Shown: positions 28,578 through 37,138 of the stretch, one piece after another
Numbering within the stretch: position 1 is the first letter of the stretch
Layout of the letters: each line of letters starts with the position of its first letter
DNA from: Aliarcobacter vitoriensis
Lineage (GTDB): Bacteria; Campylobacterota; Campylobacteria; Campylobacterales; Arcobacteraceae
NCBI RefSeq assembly: GCF_003316695.1
Contig: NZ_PDKB01000009.1
Span: 1-64,000 of the forward strand
Length of the DNA: 64,000 bases
Direction of reading: 5' to 3'
The notes under the pieces: model-generated
The model's input: the letters and a program-made list of their open reading frames with translations, nothing else
Database searches by the model: none
What the model was told of the DNA's origin: nothing
Translations under genes and position numbers: made by a program

Positions 28578-29984
28578 ATGGAAAATTTACATAGAATAGA
28601 AAAAGATTTCTTAGGTGAAAAAGAGATTGAAATTGATAAATATTATGGTGTTCAAACTTTAAGAGCAAAAGAAAATTTTGATATAACTACTCTTGGGATA
28701 TCAATATTTCCAAATTTTATCATATCTTTAGCAAAGGTAAAAAAAGCTTGTGCTTTAACAAATCATGAATTAGGTGATTTAACTGATACTCAAAAAAATG
28801 CTATTGTTCAAGCTTGTGATAGAATTATTGCAGGAGAATTTCATGATCAGTTTATAGTTGATCCAATTCAAGGTGGAGCTGGAACTTCTACAAATATGAA
28901 TGCAAATGAAGTAATAGCAAATATTGCTTTAGAAATTTTAGGGCATCCAAAAAGTTCTTATGACATCATTCATCCAAATAACCACATAAATATGAGCCAA
29001 TCAACAAATGATGTATATCCAACAGCTATAAAAATCACTCTATATGAATTGATTTTTAAACTTCAAGATAGTCTTAAATTTTTAAGAGATTGTTTTCACG
29101 ATAAAGCAGTAGAATTTAAAGATATATTAAAAATGGGAAGAACACAGCTTCAAGATGCAGTTCCTATGACTTTAGGACAAGAGTTTAAAACTTATTCAAC
29201 AATGATAGATGATGATATTTTTAGACTTACAACGGCTCAAAATACTCTAAAAGCAGTAAACTTAGGAGCAACAGCAATAGGTACAGGGATAAATACAAAG
29301 CCTGAATATCAAGAATTGGTGATAAAACATTTAAGAATGGTTACTGGAACAGAGTATTATAAAGCAAATGATATGATAGAGGCTACACAAGATACTGGTT
29401 CTTTTGTACAAATTTCTGGAAGATTTAAATCTATTGCCATAAAAGTTTCAAAAATTTGTAATGACTTAAGACTTTTGAGTTCAGGTCCACGTGCTGGGCT
29501 AAATGAGATAAATCTTCCACCACTTCAACCCGGAAGTTCTATCATGCCAGGTAAAGTAAATCCAGTAATGCCAGAAGTTGTAAATCAAGTTGCTTTTGAT
29601 GTAATAGGTGCTGATGTTACTATTTCTCTTGCAAGTGAGCATGGTCAATTGCAATTAAATGTGTTTGAACCAATTATTGCTTTTAGATTATTTATCTCTA
29701 TAAATATGATGAGAAGAGCTTTTGAAAGTTTAGGTGAAAAATGTATAAAAGGAATTACTGCAAATCCTGAAGTTTGTATGAATAATGTTTTAAATTCAGC
29801 AACACTTGTAACTTGTTTAAATCCAATTTTAGGATATGAAAAAAGTTCAGCTATTGCAAAAGAAGCTTTAAAAACGGGAAAAAGAGTTTATGATATTTTA
29901 TTGGAGCAAAAACTATTTACACAAGAAGAGCTAGAAGAGTTACTACAACCAAGAAATATGGTTCACAATTATGACAAAATCTAA
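28578..29984 (+). CDS. aspA: Aspartate ammonia-lyase
   Basis: The protein has 468 residues. It deaminates aspartate to fumarate, feeding fumarate respiration and amino-acid catabolism in this group. The signature GSSIMPGKVNPVMPE is exact, with GGAGTSTNMNANEV and NHINMSQSTNDVYPT before it. The last 14 bases overlap the asparaginase-like gene, so the two are co-translated, which makes sense as consecutive steps from asparagine to fumarate. Confidence 0.97.
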   Translation: MENLHRIEKDFLGEKEIEIDKYYGVQTLRAKENFDITTLGISIFPNFIISLAKVKKACALTNHELGDLTDTQKNAIVQACDRIIAGEFHDQFIVDPIQGGAGTSTNMNANEVIANIALEILGHPKSSYDIIHPNNHINMSQSTNDVYPTAIKITLYELIFKLQDSLKFLRDCFHDKAVEFKDILKMGRTQLQDAVPMTLGQEFKTYSTMIDDDIFRLTTAQNTLKAVNLGATAIGTGINTKPEYQELVIKHLRMVTGTEYYKANDMIEATQDTGSFVQISGRFKSIAIKVSKICNDLRLLSSGPRAGLNEINLPPLQPGSSIMPGKVNPVMPEVVNQVAFDVIGADVTISLASEHGQLQLNVFEPIIAFRLFISINMMRRAFESLGEKCIKGITANPEVCMNNVLNSATLVTCLNPILGYEKSSAIAKEALKTGKRVYDILLEQKLFTQEELEELLQPRNMVHNYDKI

Positions 29985-30471
29985 AATCGTAGTTATAAAC
30001 ACTGGAGGAACTTTCAATAAAATATACAATCCTCTAACTGGTGAACTTGAAGTGTCAAAAGAGAGTTTGGCACTTCAAGAAATAATACAGTATTCATATA
30101 ATATCGATTTTGAAGTTTTAAATATAATCTCAAAAGATAGTTTGGATATGGATGATTTTGACAGAGAAAAGATTGTAACAACAATAAAAGAGTCTAAAAA
30201 TGACCATTTTATTGTTATTCATGGAACTGATACTATGCACTTAAGTGCAAAATATGTAGATGAAAAAGTAAAAGATAAAACTATAATTTTTACTGGTGCT
30301 ATGCTACCTATGTCTATAAATAAAGTTGAAGCAACACTAAACTTTGCACAAGCTATTGGATTTTTAAATTCAACAATAAAAAATGGTGTTTATGTATCTA
30401 TGCACGGAAGTGTAAAAAACTATAAAAATCTTATAAAAAATAGAGAACTTGGGCAGTTTTTAAACTCTTAA
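29971..30471 (+). CDS. Half-size asparaginase-like protein
   Basis: The protein has 166 residues, about half of a normal bacterial L-asparaginase (about 330). The N-terminal alpha/beta domain is intact: VVINTGGTFNKIYNP carries the nucleophile Thr region and FIVIHGTDTMHLSAKYV the second catalytic Thr-Asp. The C-terminal domain is missing; only 75 bases separate the stop from the next gene, so it has not been split off by a frameshift. Overlap with aspA points to asparagine catabolism, but activity of a lone domain is uncertain. Confidence 0.8.
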   Translation: MTKSKIVVINTGGTFNKIYNPLTGELEVSKESLALQEIIQYSYNIDFEVLNIISKDSLDMDDFDREKIVTTIKESKNDHFIVIHGTDTMHLSAKYVDEKVKDKTIIFTGAMLPMSINKVEATLNFAQAIGFLNSTIKNGVYVSMHGSVKNYKNLIKNRELGQFLNS

Positions 30472-30501
30472 ATTTTTTTATATTAAATATTATTAAAATA
30501 T

Positions 30502-30555
30502 CAAAGCTATGATAAAATAAATTGATATTTTTCTAAAGGAAAACTTATGCAAAAG
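30502..30555 (+). promoter_or_regulatory. Promoter/leader segment also present at 48262-48315
   Basis: The stretch TATGATAAAATAA and the bases up to and just past the start codon of the DJ-1-like gene match the upstream region of the AlkC-like gene at 46 of 54 positions without gaps, by hand count. It carries an extended -10 type promoter (TATGATAAAAT). Confidence 0.6.
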
Positions 30556-31164
30556 ATTGTTGGTATTTTTATTTTTGATAACATAGAAGTTTTAGATTTT
30601 TCTGGTCCATTTGAGGTTTTAAGTGTAACTAGACTAGATGAAGATAGGAGATTAGAAACTCTTTCTCCTTTTGATGTTAAGTTGATATCTATTACAAAAG
30701 AAGTTGTTTTTACAAAAGGAAATATGAAGATAATACCAGATTTTGATTTTGAAACTTGTCCAAATCTTGATATTTTGATAGTTCCAGGTGGAATGGGTAC
30801 AAGAAAACTTATGTATGATGAAAAAGTGTTAAATTTTATAAAACAAAAAGCAAAAGAGGCAGAACTTCTAAGTTCTGTTTGTACAGGTTCTCTTATTTTG
30901 GCAAGTGCAAAATTACTCGATGGAGTTAATGCTACAACTCATTGGAAAAGCTTAGATAGAATGGAAGAAGAGTTTAAAAATGTAAAAGTTTGTAGAGATA
31001 AACATTTTGTTGAAGATGGAAATATTATATCTAGTGCAGGAATTTCAGCTGGTATTGATATGGCACTTTATATTGTGAAGAAATATTTCGGTGAAGAAGT
31101 TTCACGATCAACAGCAAAACATATGGAATATCCATATTTAGAGAAAAATGTAAGAAGAATTTAG
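30547..31164 (+). CDS. DJ-1/PfpI family protein
   Basis: The protein has 205 residues. The glutamine-amidotransferase-like fold shows VLDFSGPFEVLS, IVPGGMGTRKL, the nucleophile elbow with Cys112 in SSVCTGSLILASA, and TTHWKSLDRM. The TTHW motif is typical of the isonitrile hydratase/AraC-associated branch rather than of stress chaperone DJ-1. There is no C-terminal AraC domain. Substrate not known. AAAGGA lies before the ATG. Confidence 0.85.
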   Translation: MQKIVGIFIFDNIEVLDFSGPFEVLSVTRLDEDRRLETLSPFDVKLISITKEVVFTKGNMKIIPDFDFETCPNLDILIVPGGMGTRKLMYDEKVLNFIKQKAKEAELLSSVCTGSLILASAKLLDGVNATTHWKSLDRMEEEFKNVKVCRDKHFVEDGNIISSAGISAGIDMALYIVKKYFGEEVSRSTAKHMEYPYLEKNVRRI

Positions 31165-31333
31165 AATAATATTATTTTAAATTTTTCTAAATATCAATAA
31201 ATCAAAAACTGATAAATAAAAAAACATATTTTATTTAAAATATTTAGCTCTTACAACATATTCAAAAATACTTTAAAAGAAAAATTACCAACTTTTAGCT
31301 AAAATCCATAAAATTTTAAATTAGGACTTAATA

Positions 31334-32254
31334 ATGGCATTATATACATGTGGGCATATTATCCCAGATTCAGATTCGATTTGTTCGGCTATTGCACTAT
31401 CTCATTTACTAAATGAGATAGGAAGACCAGCAATTCCTGCACGTCAAGGAGAAGCGAATCCAGAAACAAAATTTATCTTAGAAAAATTTGGTTTTGAACT
31501 TCCAGAAATAAAAACTTCTTTTGCTGGTCATGAACTTTTTATAACTGATTATTCAGATATTGCACAAGCTCCACAAGAACTTGATAAAACAACTATTGTA
31601 GGAATTGTAGATCATCACAAATTAGGAGATATTACAACTTCAGCTCCACTAGAGTGTTGGATAAGACCAGTTGGTTGTACAAATACAATAGTAAAAGAGA
31701 TGTATGATTATCATAAAGTTGAAATACCAAAAAATATTGCAGGTATTATGATGTGTGCTATATTATCTGATACGGTTGTTTTCAAATCTCCTACATGTAC
31801 ACCGATTGATATTCAAGTAGTTCGTGAACTATCAAAAATTTGTGGAATTGAAGATTTTGGTGCTTTAGGTATGGAGATGTTTAAAGTAAAATCTCAAGTT
31901 GAAGGAACTCCAGTTCGAGAGCTTGTTATGAGAGATTATAAAAACTTTGATATGCATGGAAATAAAGTTGGAGTAGGGCAACTTGAAGTTGTAGATGGAA
32001 GTGTATTTGACTCTATAAAAGATGAGCTTATGGCTGATATTAAAAAAGTTAAAGAGGAGCAAAACTTACATACAGTTGCACTACTTTTAACAGATATTAT
32101 GAAAGAGGGAAGTGAAGTACTTGTAACAAGTGAAGATACTTCTATTTTTGAAAAAGCATTTAACTGTAAACTTGTAGATAATAAAGTTTGGTTAGATGGA
32201 TGTTTGAGTAGAAAAAAACAGATTATTCCTTTTTTAGAACCTGCATTCGCATAA
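31334..32254 (+). CDS. ppaC: Manganese-dependent inorganic pyrophosphatase (family II)
   Basis: The protein has 306 residues. It hydrolyses pyrophosphate in the cytoplasm with Mn(II) or Co(II). DHH-family motifs: CGHIIPDSDSICSAIALS, ITDYSD, IVDHHKLGD; the C-terminal DHHA2 part ends with SRKKQIIPFLE, which binds the phosphate. AATTAGGA lies before the ATG. The stop codon is part of a 13-base-pair terminator. The preceding 169 bases (31165-31333) hold only AT-rich promoter-like sequence. Confidence 0.95.
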   Translation: MALYTCGHIIPDSDSICSAIALSHLLNEIGRPAIPARQGEANPETKFILEKFGFELPEIKTSFAGHELFITDYSDIAQAPQELDKTTIVGIVDHHKLGDITTSAPLECWIRPVGCTNTIVKEMYDYHKVEIPKNIAGIMMCAILSDTVVFKSPTCTPIDIQVVRELSKICGIEDFGALGMEMFKVKSQVEGTPVRELVMRDYKNFDMHGNKVGVGQLEVVDGSVFDSIKDELMADIKKVKEEQNLHTVALLLTDIMKEGSEVLVTSEDTSIFEKAFNCKLVDNKVWLDGCLSRKKQIIPFLEPAFA

Positions 32255-32282
32255 AATACAAAGCCTAGAGGCTTTGTATTTT
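32253..32282 (+). terminator. Rho-independent terminator of ppaC
   Basis: AAAATACAAAGCC pairs perfectly with GGCTTTGTATTTT around TAGA. It starts within the ppaC stop codon. Confidence 0.88.
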
Positions 32283-32307
32283 ACTGAAATTACCTTTAGG
32301 AGATTAT

Positions 32308-33513
32308 ATGAAAAAATATTTAATTGAATTCTTGCATAGTATAGGCATAGAGCCATCATTTTTAGCCATGAGTATATCTATTTTACTAATTATCATTTTA
32401 ACAGCAGTTACTATTCATATTGTACTACATAAAGTTATTTTAAAAAGCATAAAAAAGATTGATGAAAAAAAGAAAAACTTGATAACTTCAGCTTTATTGG
32501 AAGAAAATCTTTTTGAAAGACTTGCTTTAGTTTTTCAAGGTTTAGTCGTATATTGGCAAACAAATATTTGGATAGAAAAGGGTTATATATATGAAACTTT
32601 ACTTACTATTTCTCTTGTTTGGATAGTTATTTTTGGACTTTTAGCTACATATTCATTGATTGATAAGATATTTAAAACTCTTTACAATAAAACAAAAATA
32701 CCATTTTTTGATATGCAAACTGTTATTCAAAGTATAAAATTAATCTTTGGAATAATTTGCTTTATATATATTATTTCTATTTTGATGGATAAATCACCAG
32801 TTGCTATTTTAAGTGGACTTGGAGCGATGTCAGCAGTTTTGATGTTGGTTTTTAAAGATACTATTTTAGGTTTCACTGCTGGACTTCAATTAAGCACAAA
32901 TAAAATGGTTCAAGTTGGAGATTGGATAGAAATGCCAAAATATGGAGCAGATGGAGATATTATAGATATTGGATTAAATGTTGTAAAGGTGAGAAACTTC
33001 GATAAAACTATCACAACAATTCCTACTTATGCACTTGTATCAGACTCTTTTAAAAACTGGCAAGGTATGAGAGAAAGTGGTGGAAGAAGAATAAAAAGAG
33101 CAATAAAAATAGATATAAATAGTATAAAATTTTTAAATGAAGAAGATATACAAAAACTTAAAAAAGCAAATCTTTTAGCTCCATATCTACAAAAAAAAGA
33201 AGATGAAATTAAAGATTACAATGAAAAAAATCACTTTGATTTAAGCGTTAGTGTAAATGGAAGAAGACTTACAAATATTGGAACTTTAAGAGCATATATT
33301 GAAACATATTTAAAAAATCATCCAAATATAAATAAAAATATGACAATTATGGTTCGACAATTAGCTCCTAATGAATATGGAATTCCAATAGAAATATATT
33401 GTTTTACAGCAACAACAGTTTGGATAGATTATGAGAATATTCAATCAGATATTTTTGACCATATTTACTCTGTTTTAGGTGATTTTGGAATAAAGGCTTA
33501 TCAATATAATTAA
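32308..33513 (+). CDS. MscS-family mechanosensitive channel (YbdG-like)
   Basis: The protein has 401 residues with about five membrane helices in the first 210 residues. The pore-lining helix is in AILSGLGAMSAVLMLVFKDT, followed by ILGFTAGLQLSTNKMVQVGDWI, the start of the MscS beta domain. The extra helices and the long C-terminal domain resemble E. coli YbdG more than the minimal MscS. Role: relief of osmotic downshock. It ends in a 14-base-pair hairpin. Confidence 0.9.
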   Translation: MKKYLIEFLHSIGIEPSFLAMSISILLIIILTAVTIHIVLHKVILKSIKKIDEKKKNLITSALLEENLFERLALVFQGLVVYWQTNIWIEKGYIYETLLTISLVWIVIFGLLATYSLIDKIFKTLYNKTKIPFFDMQTVIQSIKLIFGIICFIYIISILMDKSPVAILSGLGAMSAVLMLVFKDTILGFTAGLQLSTNKMVQVGDWIEMPKYGADGDIIDIGLNVVKVRNFDKTITTIPTYALVSDSFKNWQGMRESGGRRIKRAIKIDINSIKFLNEEDIQKLKKANLLAPYLQKKEDEIKDYNEKNHFDLSVSVNGRRLTNIGTLRAYIETYLKNHPNINKNMTIMVRQLAPNEYGIPIEIYCFTATTVWIDYENIQSDIFDHIYSVLGDFGIKAYQYN

Positions 33514-33546
33514 AGTAGAATTGGAACTATATTTCCAATTCTACTT
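33513..33546. terminator. Perfect 14-bp hairpin between mscS and araC-type gene
   Basis: AAGTAGAATTGGAA and TTCCAATTCTACTT form a perfect stem with a 6-base loop. It covers the mscS 3' end. A TTG inside the right place for a longer AraC-type protein lies within this stem, which argues against that start. Confidence 0.7.
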
Positions 33547-33559
33547 AAAAGCTAAAAAT

Positions 33560-34345
33560 ATGAAAAATGCAATATTTAAAAACTCAAAACTAAACTTTAT
33601 AGAGTTGCGATATGTAAAAGATATTGAAAACTGTATAAAGATGCATTTACACGAAGAACTTACAATCACTGCAATAAAAAAAGGTTCACTAAACCTTATC
33701 TTCAACGATACTTCTTGTGAACTAAAATCAAATGAAATAGCCATTATAAATAGTCAAATTCCTCATTGTGCAACATTAAACCAAGAATCGAAAGATGGAT
33801 ATGTTTTATATTTGGATAAAGAGTATTTAAAAAAAATAGATTTTGATTTTTCTTCTACTTTTGAGTTAATCAAACAAAAAAACATCTATAAAAGTTTTAT
33901 AAAATTATGTGATTGTTTACTTGATAGTAAAATATCTTTGATAGAAAAAGAAGAAAAATTTTATCTATTTTGTTTATTGTTTTTTTCTTTTGAACAGAAA
34001 GAAAATATTTACAAAGAAGAGTCTGTTTTGGCTTTAAATATCAAAAAATATTTAGATGAAAATTATCTTGAAGAGTTTATTTTAGATGACTTAGCTTTTA
34101 GCTTTAATTTAACGGTTGTTCATCTAATACGAGTATTTAAAAAAGAGTTTGGACTTCCAATTCATTCATATATTTTAAATAAAAAAGTGCATCTTGCAAA
34201 AGAGTTATTGTCTTCAAATATCTCTATTTCTCAAGTATCACAAAATAGTGGTTTTTTTGACCAAAGCCACCTAAATAGAAGTTTTAAAAGAATCTTCCAA
34301 ATTACACCAAAAGAGTATCAAAAAAATATATTTTCTAAATGTTAA
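33560..34345 (+). CDS. AraC-family transcription regulator
   Basis: The protein has 261 residues from the ATG at 33560. An alternative TTG at 33521 would place the start in a terminator hairpin and is rejected. The N-terminal cupin (about 10-95; MHLEHEEL-like metal-site region seen as MHLHEELTITAIKKG) is followed by two C-terminal helix-turn-helix units (LDDLAFSFNLTVVHLIRVFK and ISQVSQNSGFFDQSHLNRSF). The ligand and target are unknown; next to mscS and leuA no target can be inferred. Confidence 0.85.
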   Translation: MKNAIFKNSKLNFIELRYVKDIENCIKMHLHEELTITAIKKGSLNLIFNDTSCELKSNEIAIINSQIPHCATLNQESKDGYVLYLDKEYLKKIDFDFSSTFELIKQKNIYKSFIKLCDCLLDSKISLIEKEEKFYLFCLLFFSFEQKENIYKEESVLALNIKKYLDENYLEEFILDDLAFSFNLTVVHLIRVFKKEFGLPIHSYILNKKVHLAKELLSSNISISQVSQNSGFFDQSHLNRSFKRIFQITPKEYQKNIFSKC

Positions 34346-34409
34346 TTTTGTACAAGATTTAATTTTTTTTTAAAGTTATAATTTACAAAATTAAAAATAG
34401 GAGTTTATT

Positions 34410-34472
34410 ATGAGTGTAAATAATATAAAACAAATTATCTCTTTTCCTTTCCTCTTCCTCAAAACTTTTTAA
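34410..34472 (+). CDS. Putative 20-residue leader peptide of leuA
   Basis: ATG at 34410 is preceded by a good ribosome binding site, AGGAG at 34399-34403, 6 bases upstream. It encodes MSVNNIKQIISFPFLFLKTF. Leucine is encoded twice by CTC, a codon rare in this AT-rich sequence, in the alternation TTC CTC TTC CTC. It ends 52 bases before leuA. The arrangement suggests leucine-sensing attenuation. The RNA from the CTC codons is pyrimidine-rich and could pair with the leuA ribosome binding site (GGAG at 34516-34519). Confidence 0.55.
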   Translation: MSVNNIKQIISFPFLFLKTF

Positions 34473-34524
34473 TAATCAAATCATATAAATAAATCAAAAA
34501 ACAAAAATCATATCGGAGTAAATA

Positions 34525-35835
34525 ATGAATTTTAAAAAATATCAACAATACCCAACTATTCAAAATTTTAAAAGAGAATGGGCAGATAAAACTATTACAA
34601 AAGCACCAATTTATTGTAGTGTAGATTTAAGAGATGGAAATCAAGCTTTAGAAAATCCTTTGACAATTGAACAAAAATTGGAATATTTCAAAAGTTTAGT
34701 AAGATTAGGATTTAAACAAATAGAGGTGAGTTATCCAAGTGCAAGTGATACGGATTTTAACTTTACTAGAAAATTAATCGAAGAAGATTTAATTCCAGAT
34801 GATGTTGCAATTCAGATTTTAATTCCTGCAAAAAAAGAGTGGATTAAAAAAAGTGTTGAAGCTATGAAAGATGTTAAAAATGGGATTTTTCATCTATACA
34901 ATCCAACAAATGAGTTTCAAAGAAGAGTTGTTTTTCAAAAAAGTGATGATGAAATAGTTCAAATGGCAGTTGAAAGTATGCAATATTTGGTAGAACTTAC
35001 AAAAGATTTTAAAGGAAATGTAATTTATCAATATTCACCAGAAAGTTTTTCTCAAACAAATTTAGATTTTGCTATAAAAATATGTAACGAAGTTATAAAT
35101 ATAGTAAAACCAACGGTTGAAAATAAGATGATTATCAATTTACCAAATACTTTAGAATCTTGTACACCAAATATTTATGCAGATAGAATAGAGTATATGT
35201 GCAAGAATTTACATCATCGTGAAGCTTTAATCATAAGTGTTCATCCACACAATGACAGAGGAACTTCGGTTGCTTCTTCTGAATTGGCAGTTCTTGCAGG
35301 AGCAGACAAAGTAGAAGGAACTTTATTTGGAAATGGTGAAAGAGCAGGGAATTTAGACATAATAAATTTCGCTTTTAATATATATTCAAGTGGAATTGAC
35401 CCAAAACTTGATTTATCAATAATAGATGAAGTAAAAAATATGTATGAAGAAAAAACGCAACTTTTTGTGCATCCAAGACATCCATTTGTCGGAAATATGA
35501 TCTTTACAGCTTTTAGTGGTGGACATCAAGATGCTATAAAAAAAGGAATAGATTTTTATAGACAAAGTGAAAGCAAGATTTGGAATGTGCCATATTTGCC
35601 AATTGACCCAAAAGATATAAATAGAGGTTATGAAAATGTTATACGAGTAAATTCTCAATCAGGAAAAGGTGGAGCAAGTTTTATAATAAGTGAATTTTTT
35701 GGAGTAAATCTAAGTAAAGATGAAGCTATAAAATTTGGAGATATTATAAAAAAAGAATCAGATAAATTGCAAAGAGAGTTGAAAAAAGAAGAGATAATAA
35801 ATCTTTATGAGAAGTATATAAAAAAGGGAATTTGA
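34525..35835 (+). CDS. leuA: 2-isopropylmalate synthase lacking the regulatory domain
   Basis: The protein has 436 residues. It condenses acetyl-CoA with 2-oxoisovalerate in the first step of leucine synthesis. The type-2 (fungal-like) N-terminus ITKAPIYCSVDLRDGNQAL is clear, with VHPHNDRGTSVASSEL and GNGERAGNLD. Family members of this type are about 550 residues with a C-terminal leucine-binding domain; here the protein stops after a helical linker. Only 89 bases follow before sodB, so the domain was lost, not frameshifted. Enzyme feedback by leucine is therefore unlikely. Confidence 0.88.
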   Translation: MNFKKYQQYPTIQNFKREWADKTITKAPIYCSVDLRDGNQALENPLTIEQKLEYFKSLVRLGFKQIEVSYPSASDTDFNFTRKLIEEDLIPDDVAIQILIPAKKEWIKKSVEAMKDVKNGIFHLYNPTNEFQRRVVFQKSDDEIVQMAVESMQYLVELTKDFKGNVIYQYSPESFSQTNLDFAIKICNEVINIVKPTVENKMIINLPNTLESCTPNIYADRIEYMCKNLHHREALIISVHPHNDRGTSVASSELAVLAGADKVEGTLFGNGERAGNLDIINFAFNIYSSGIDPKLDLSIIDEVKNMYEEKTQLFVHPRHPFVGNMIFTAFSGGHQDAIKKGIDFYRQSESKIWNVPYLPIDPKDINRGYENVIRVNSQSGKGGASFIISEFFGVNLSKDEAIKFGDIIKKESDKLQRELKKEEIINLYEKYIKKGI

Positions 35836-35924
35836 ACTTTTTAGAAGCGATATTCTTAAGTCAAAGCAAATTAAAAAAATTGTATTCTATATAGTTTTAA
35901 AATTTTTATAAAAAAGGATAATAT

Positions 35925-36494
35925 ATGAAACACGAATTAATGAAATTACCATATACAAGCTTGGCACCACTTATGTCTGATGAAACTTTAGAGTATCACC
36001 ATGGGAAACACCACAATACTTATGTTACAAATTTAAACAATCTTATTGCTGGTACAAAATATGAAGATATGAGTTTAGAAGAGATTGTAAAAAGTTCTGA
36101 AGGTGGATTATTTAATAACTCTGCACAAGTATTTAATCATGACTTTTTCTTCAATGGTTTAACTCCTACTCAAGGTGATATTCCAGCTTCTGTTGAAAAA
36201 GCTTTAACTGATACTTTTGGAAGTGTTGATAAATTTAAAGAAGAGTTTACAGCTAAAGCTATTGGACAATTTGGTTCAGGTTGGGCTTGGTTAGTAAAAG
36301 ATAGTGCCTGTAAACTTCAAATTGTTACAACTTCAAATGCAGGTTGTCCAATAACTGATGGTTTAACACCAGTTTTAACATGTGATGTATGGGAACATGC
36401 TTACTATATCGATACAAGAAATGCAAGACCAAAATTCTTAGAAAACTTCTGGAAACTTGTAAATTGGGATGTTGTAGCTAGTAAATTAGCATAA
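35925..36494 (+). CDS. sodB: Superoxide dismutase [Fe]
   Basis: The protein has 189 residues and is cytoplasmic. Metal ligands are visible in YHHGKHHNTYV, FNHDFFF and VLTCDVWEHAYYID. The motif FGSGWAWLV with the adjacent Gln of AIGQFG indicates the iron rather than the manganese form. AAAAAGGA lies before the ATG. No clear Fur box is seen upstream. Confidence 0.95.
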   Translation: MKHELMKLPYTSLAPLMSDETLEYHHGKHHNTYVTNLNNLIAGTKYEDMSLEEIVKSSEGGLFNNSAQVFNHDFFFNGLTPTQGDIPASVEKALTDTFGSVDKFKEEFTAKAIGQFGSGWAWLVKDSACKLQIVTTSNAGCPITDGLTPVLTCDVWEHAYYIDTRNARPKFLENFWKLVNWDVVASKLA

Positions 36495-36514
36495 TATCTT
36501 TATAATAAAATATA

Positions 36515-36551
36515 AACTCTTATTTAAATCTTTTAAGATTTAATAAGAGTT
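36515..36551 (+). terminator. Terminator of sodB
   Basis: AACTCTTATTTAAATCTT pairs with AAGATTTAATAAGAGTT with one unpaired base; followed by TCCTCTTCT. It separates sodB from the sigma factor gene. Confidence 0.75.
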
Positions 36552-36670
36552 CCTCTTCTAAACTTTTAATATAAATTTAAAAAATCAAAAATTCTAATAA
36601 AAAGTAATATATTTATAAAGAAAGATAGAGTATAGTTATCAAAATTAAACTTTAGGGCTAGATATTTGAA

Positions 36671-37138
36671 ATGCTTGAACACTACAAAGAGATAAATCTT
36701 TATATATATAGACTTACTGGAGATAAAAACTTAGCACAAGATTTGACACAAGAAACTTATGCAAAATTTTTAGAAACAAATAAAGATTCAGATACTGTTG
36801 CAAAATCTTATCTTTATCAAATTGCAAAACATTTGGTTATAGATAAGGTAAGAAAAGACAATCTGGTTTTGCAAACTACTTATAATGAAGAAGAACATTC
36901 TATCGAAATAGAAAAATATACAGAAGAGATATTATTTGAAGAGATAAGAAAACGAGAACTAAAAGAGTCTATAAAAAATCTTCCACCACAACAAAAGAGA
37001 GTTTTTATAATGTTTTATTATAAGAATTTAACTAGAAAAGAGATAGCTAAAACTTTAAATATAACTACAAATGCTGTTGAAAAAAACATAACTAGAGCTA
37101 TTGCTAAGATAAAAGAAGATATTACGAAAGATGATTAA
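36671..37138 (+). CDS. FecI-like ECF sigma factor
   Basis: The protein has 155 residues with only sigma regions 2 and 4. Region 2 contains RLTGDKNLAQDLTQETYAKF, region 4 LPPQQKRVFIMFYYKNLTRK followed by a helix-turn-helix. It should direct RNA polymerase to the receptor gene at 38265 when a siderophore is bound outside. It overlaps the anti-sigma gene by one base (TAATG). Confidence 0.92.
   Translation: MLEHYKEINLYIYRLTGDKNLAQDLTQETYAKFLETNKDSDTVAKSYLYQIAKHLVIDKVRKDNLVLQTTYNEEEHSIEIEKYTEEILFEEIRKRELKESIKNLPPQQKRVFIMFYYKNLTRKEIAKTLNITTNAVEKNITRAIAKIKEDITKDD

Noticed and set aside
30472-30546. Frameshifted remainder of the asparaginase C-terminal domain
   Set aside because: Only 75 bases lie between the stop and the next gene, and no reading frame there resembles asparaginase. 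The domain is absent, not frameshifted.
31095-31115. parS-like half site GTTTCACG inside the DJ-1-like gene
   Set aside because: The second half GTGAAAC is missing; a single half site is expected by chance.
33521-33559. TTG start at 33521 giving a longer AraC-family protein
   Set aside because: The codon lies in a perfect 14-base-pair hairpin at the end of mscS and has no ribosome binding site; the ATG at 33560 starts the conserved part.
35836-35924. Frameshifted remainder of the LeuA regulatory domain
   Set aside because: The gap before sodB is 89 bases, too short for a domain of about 110 residues, and shows no similarity.
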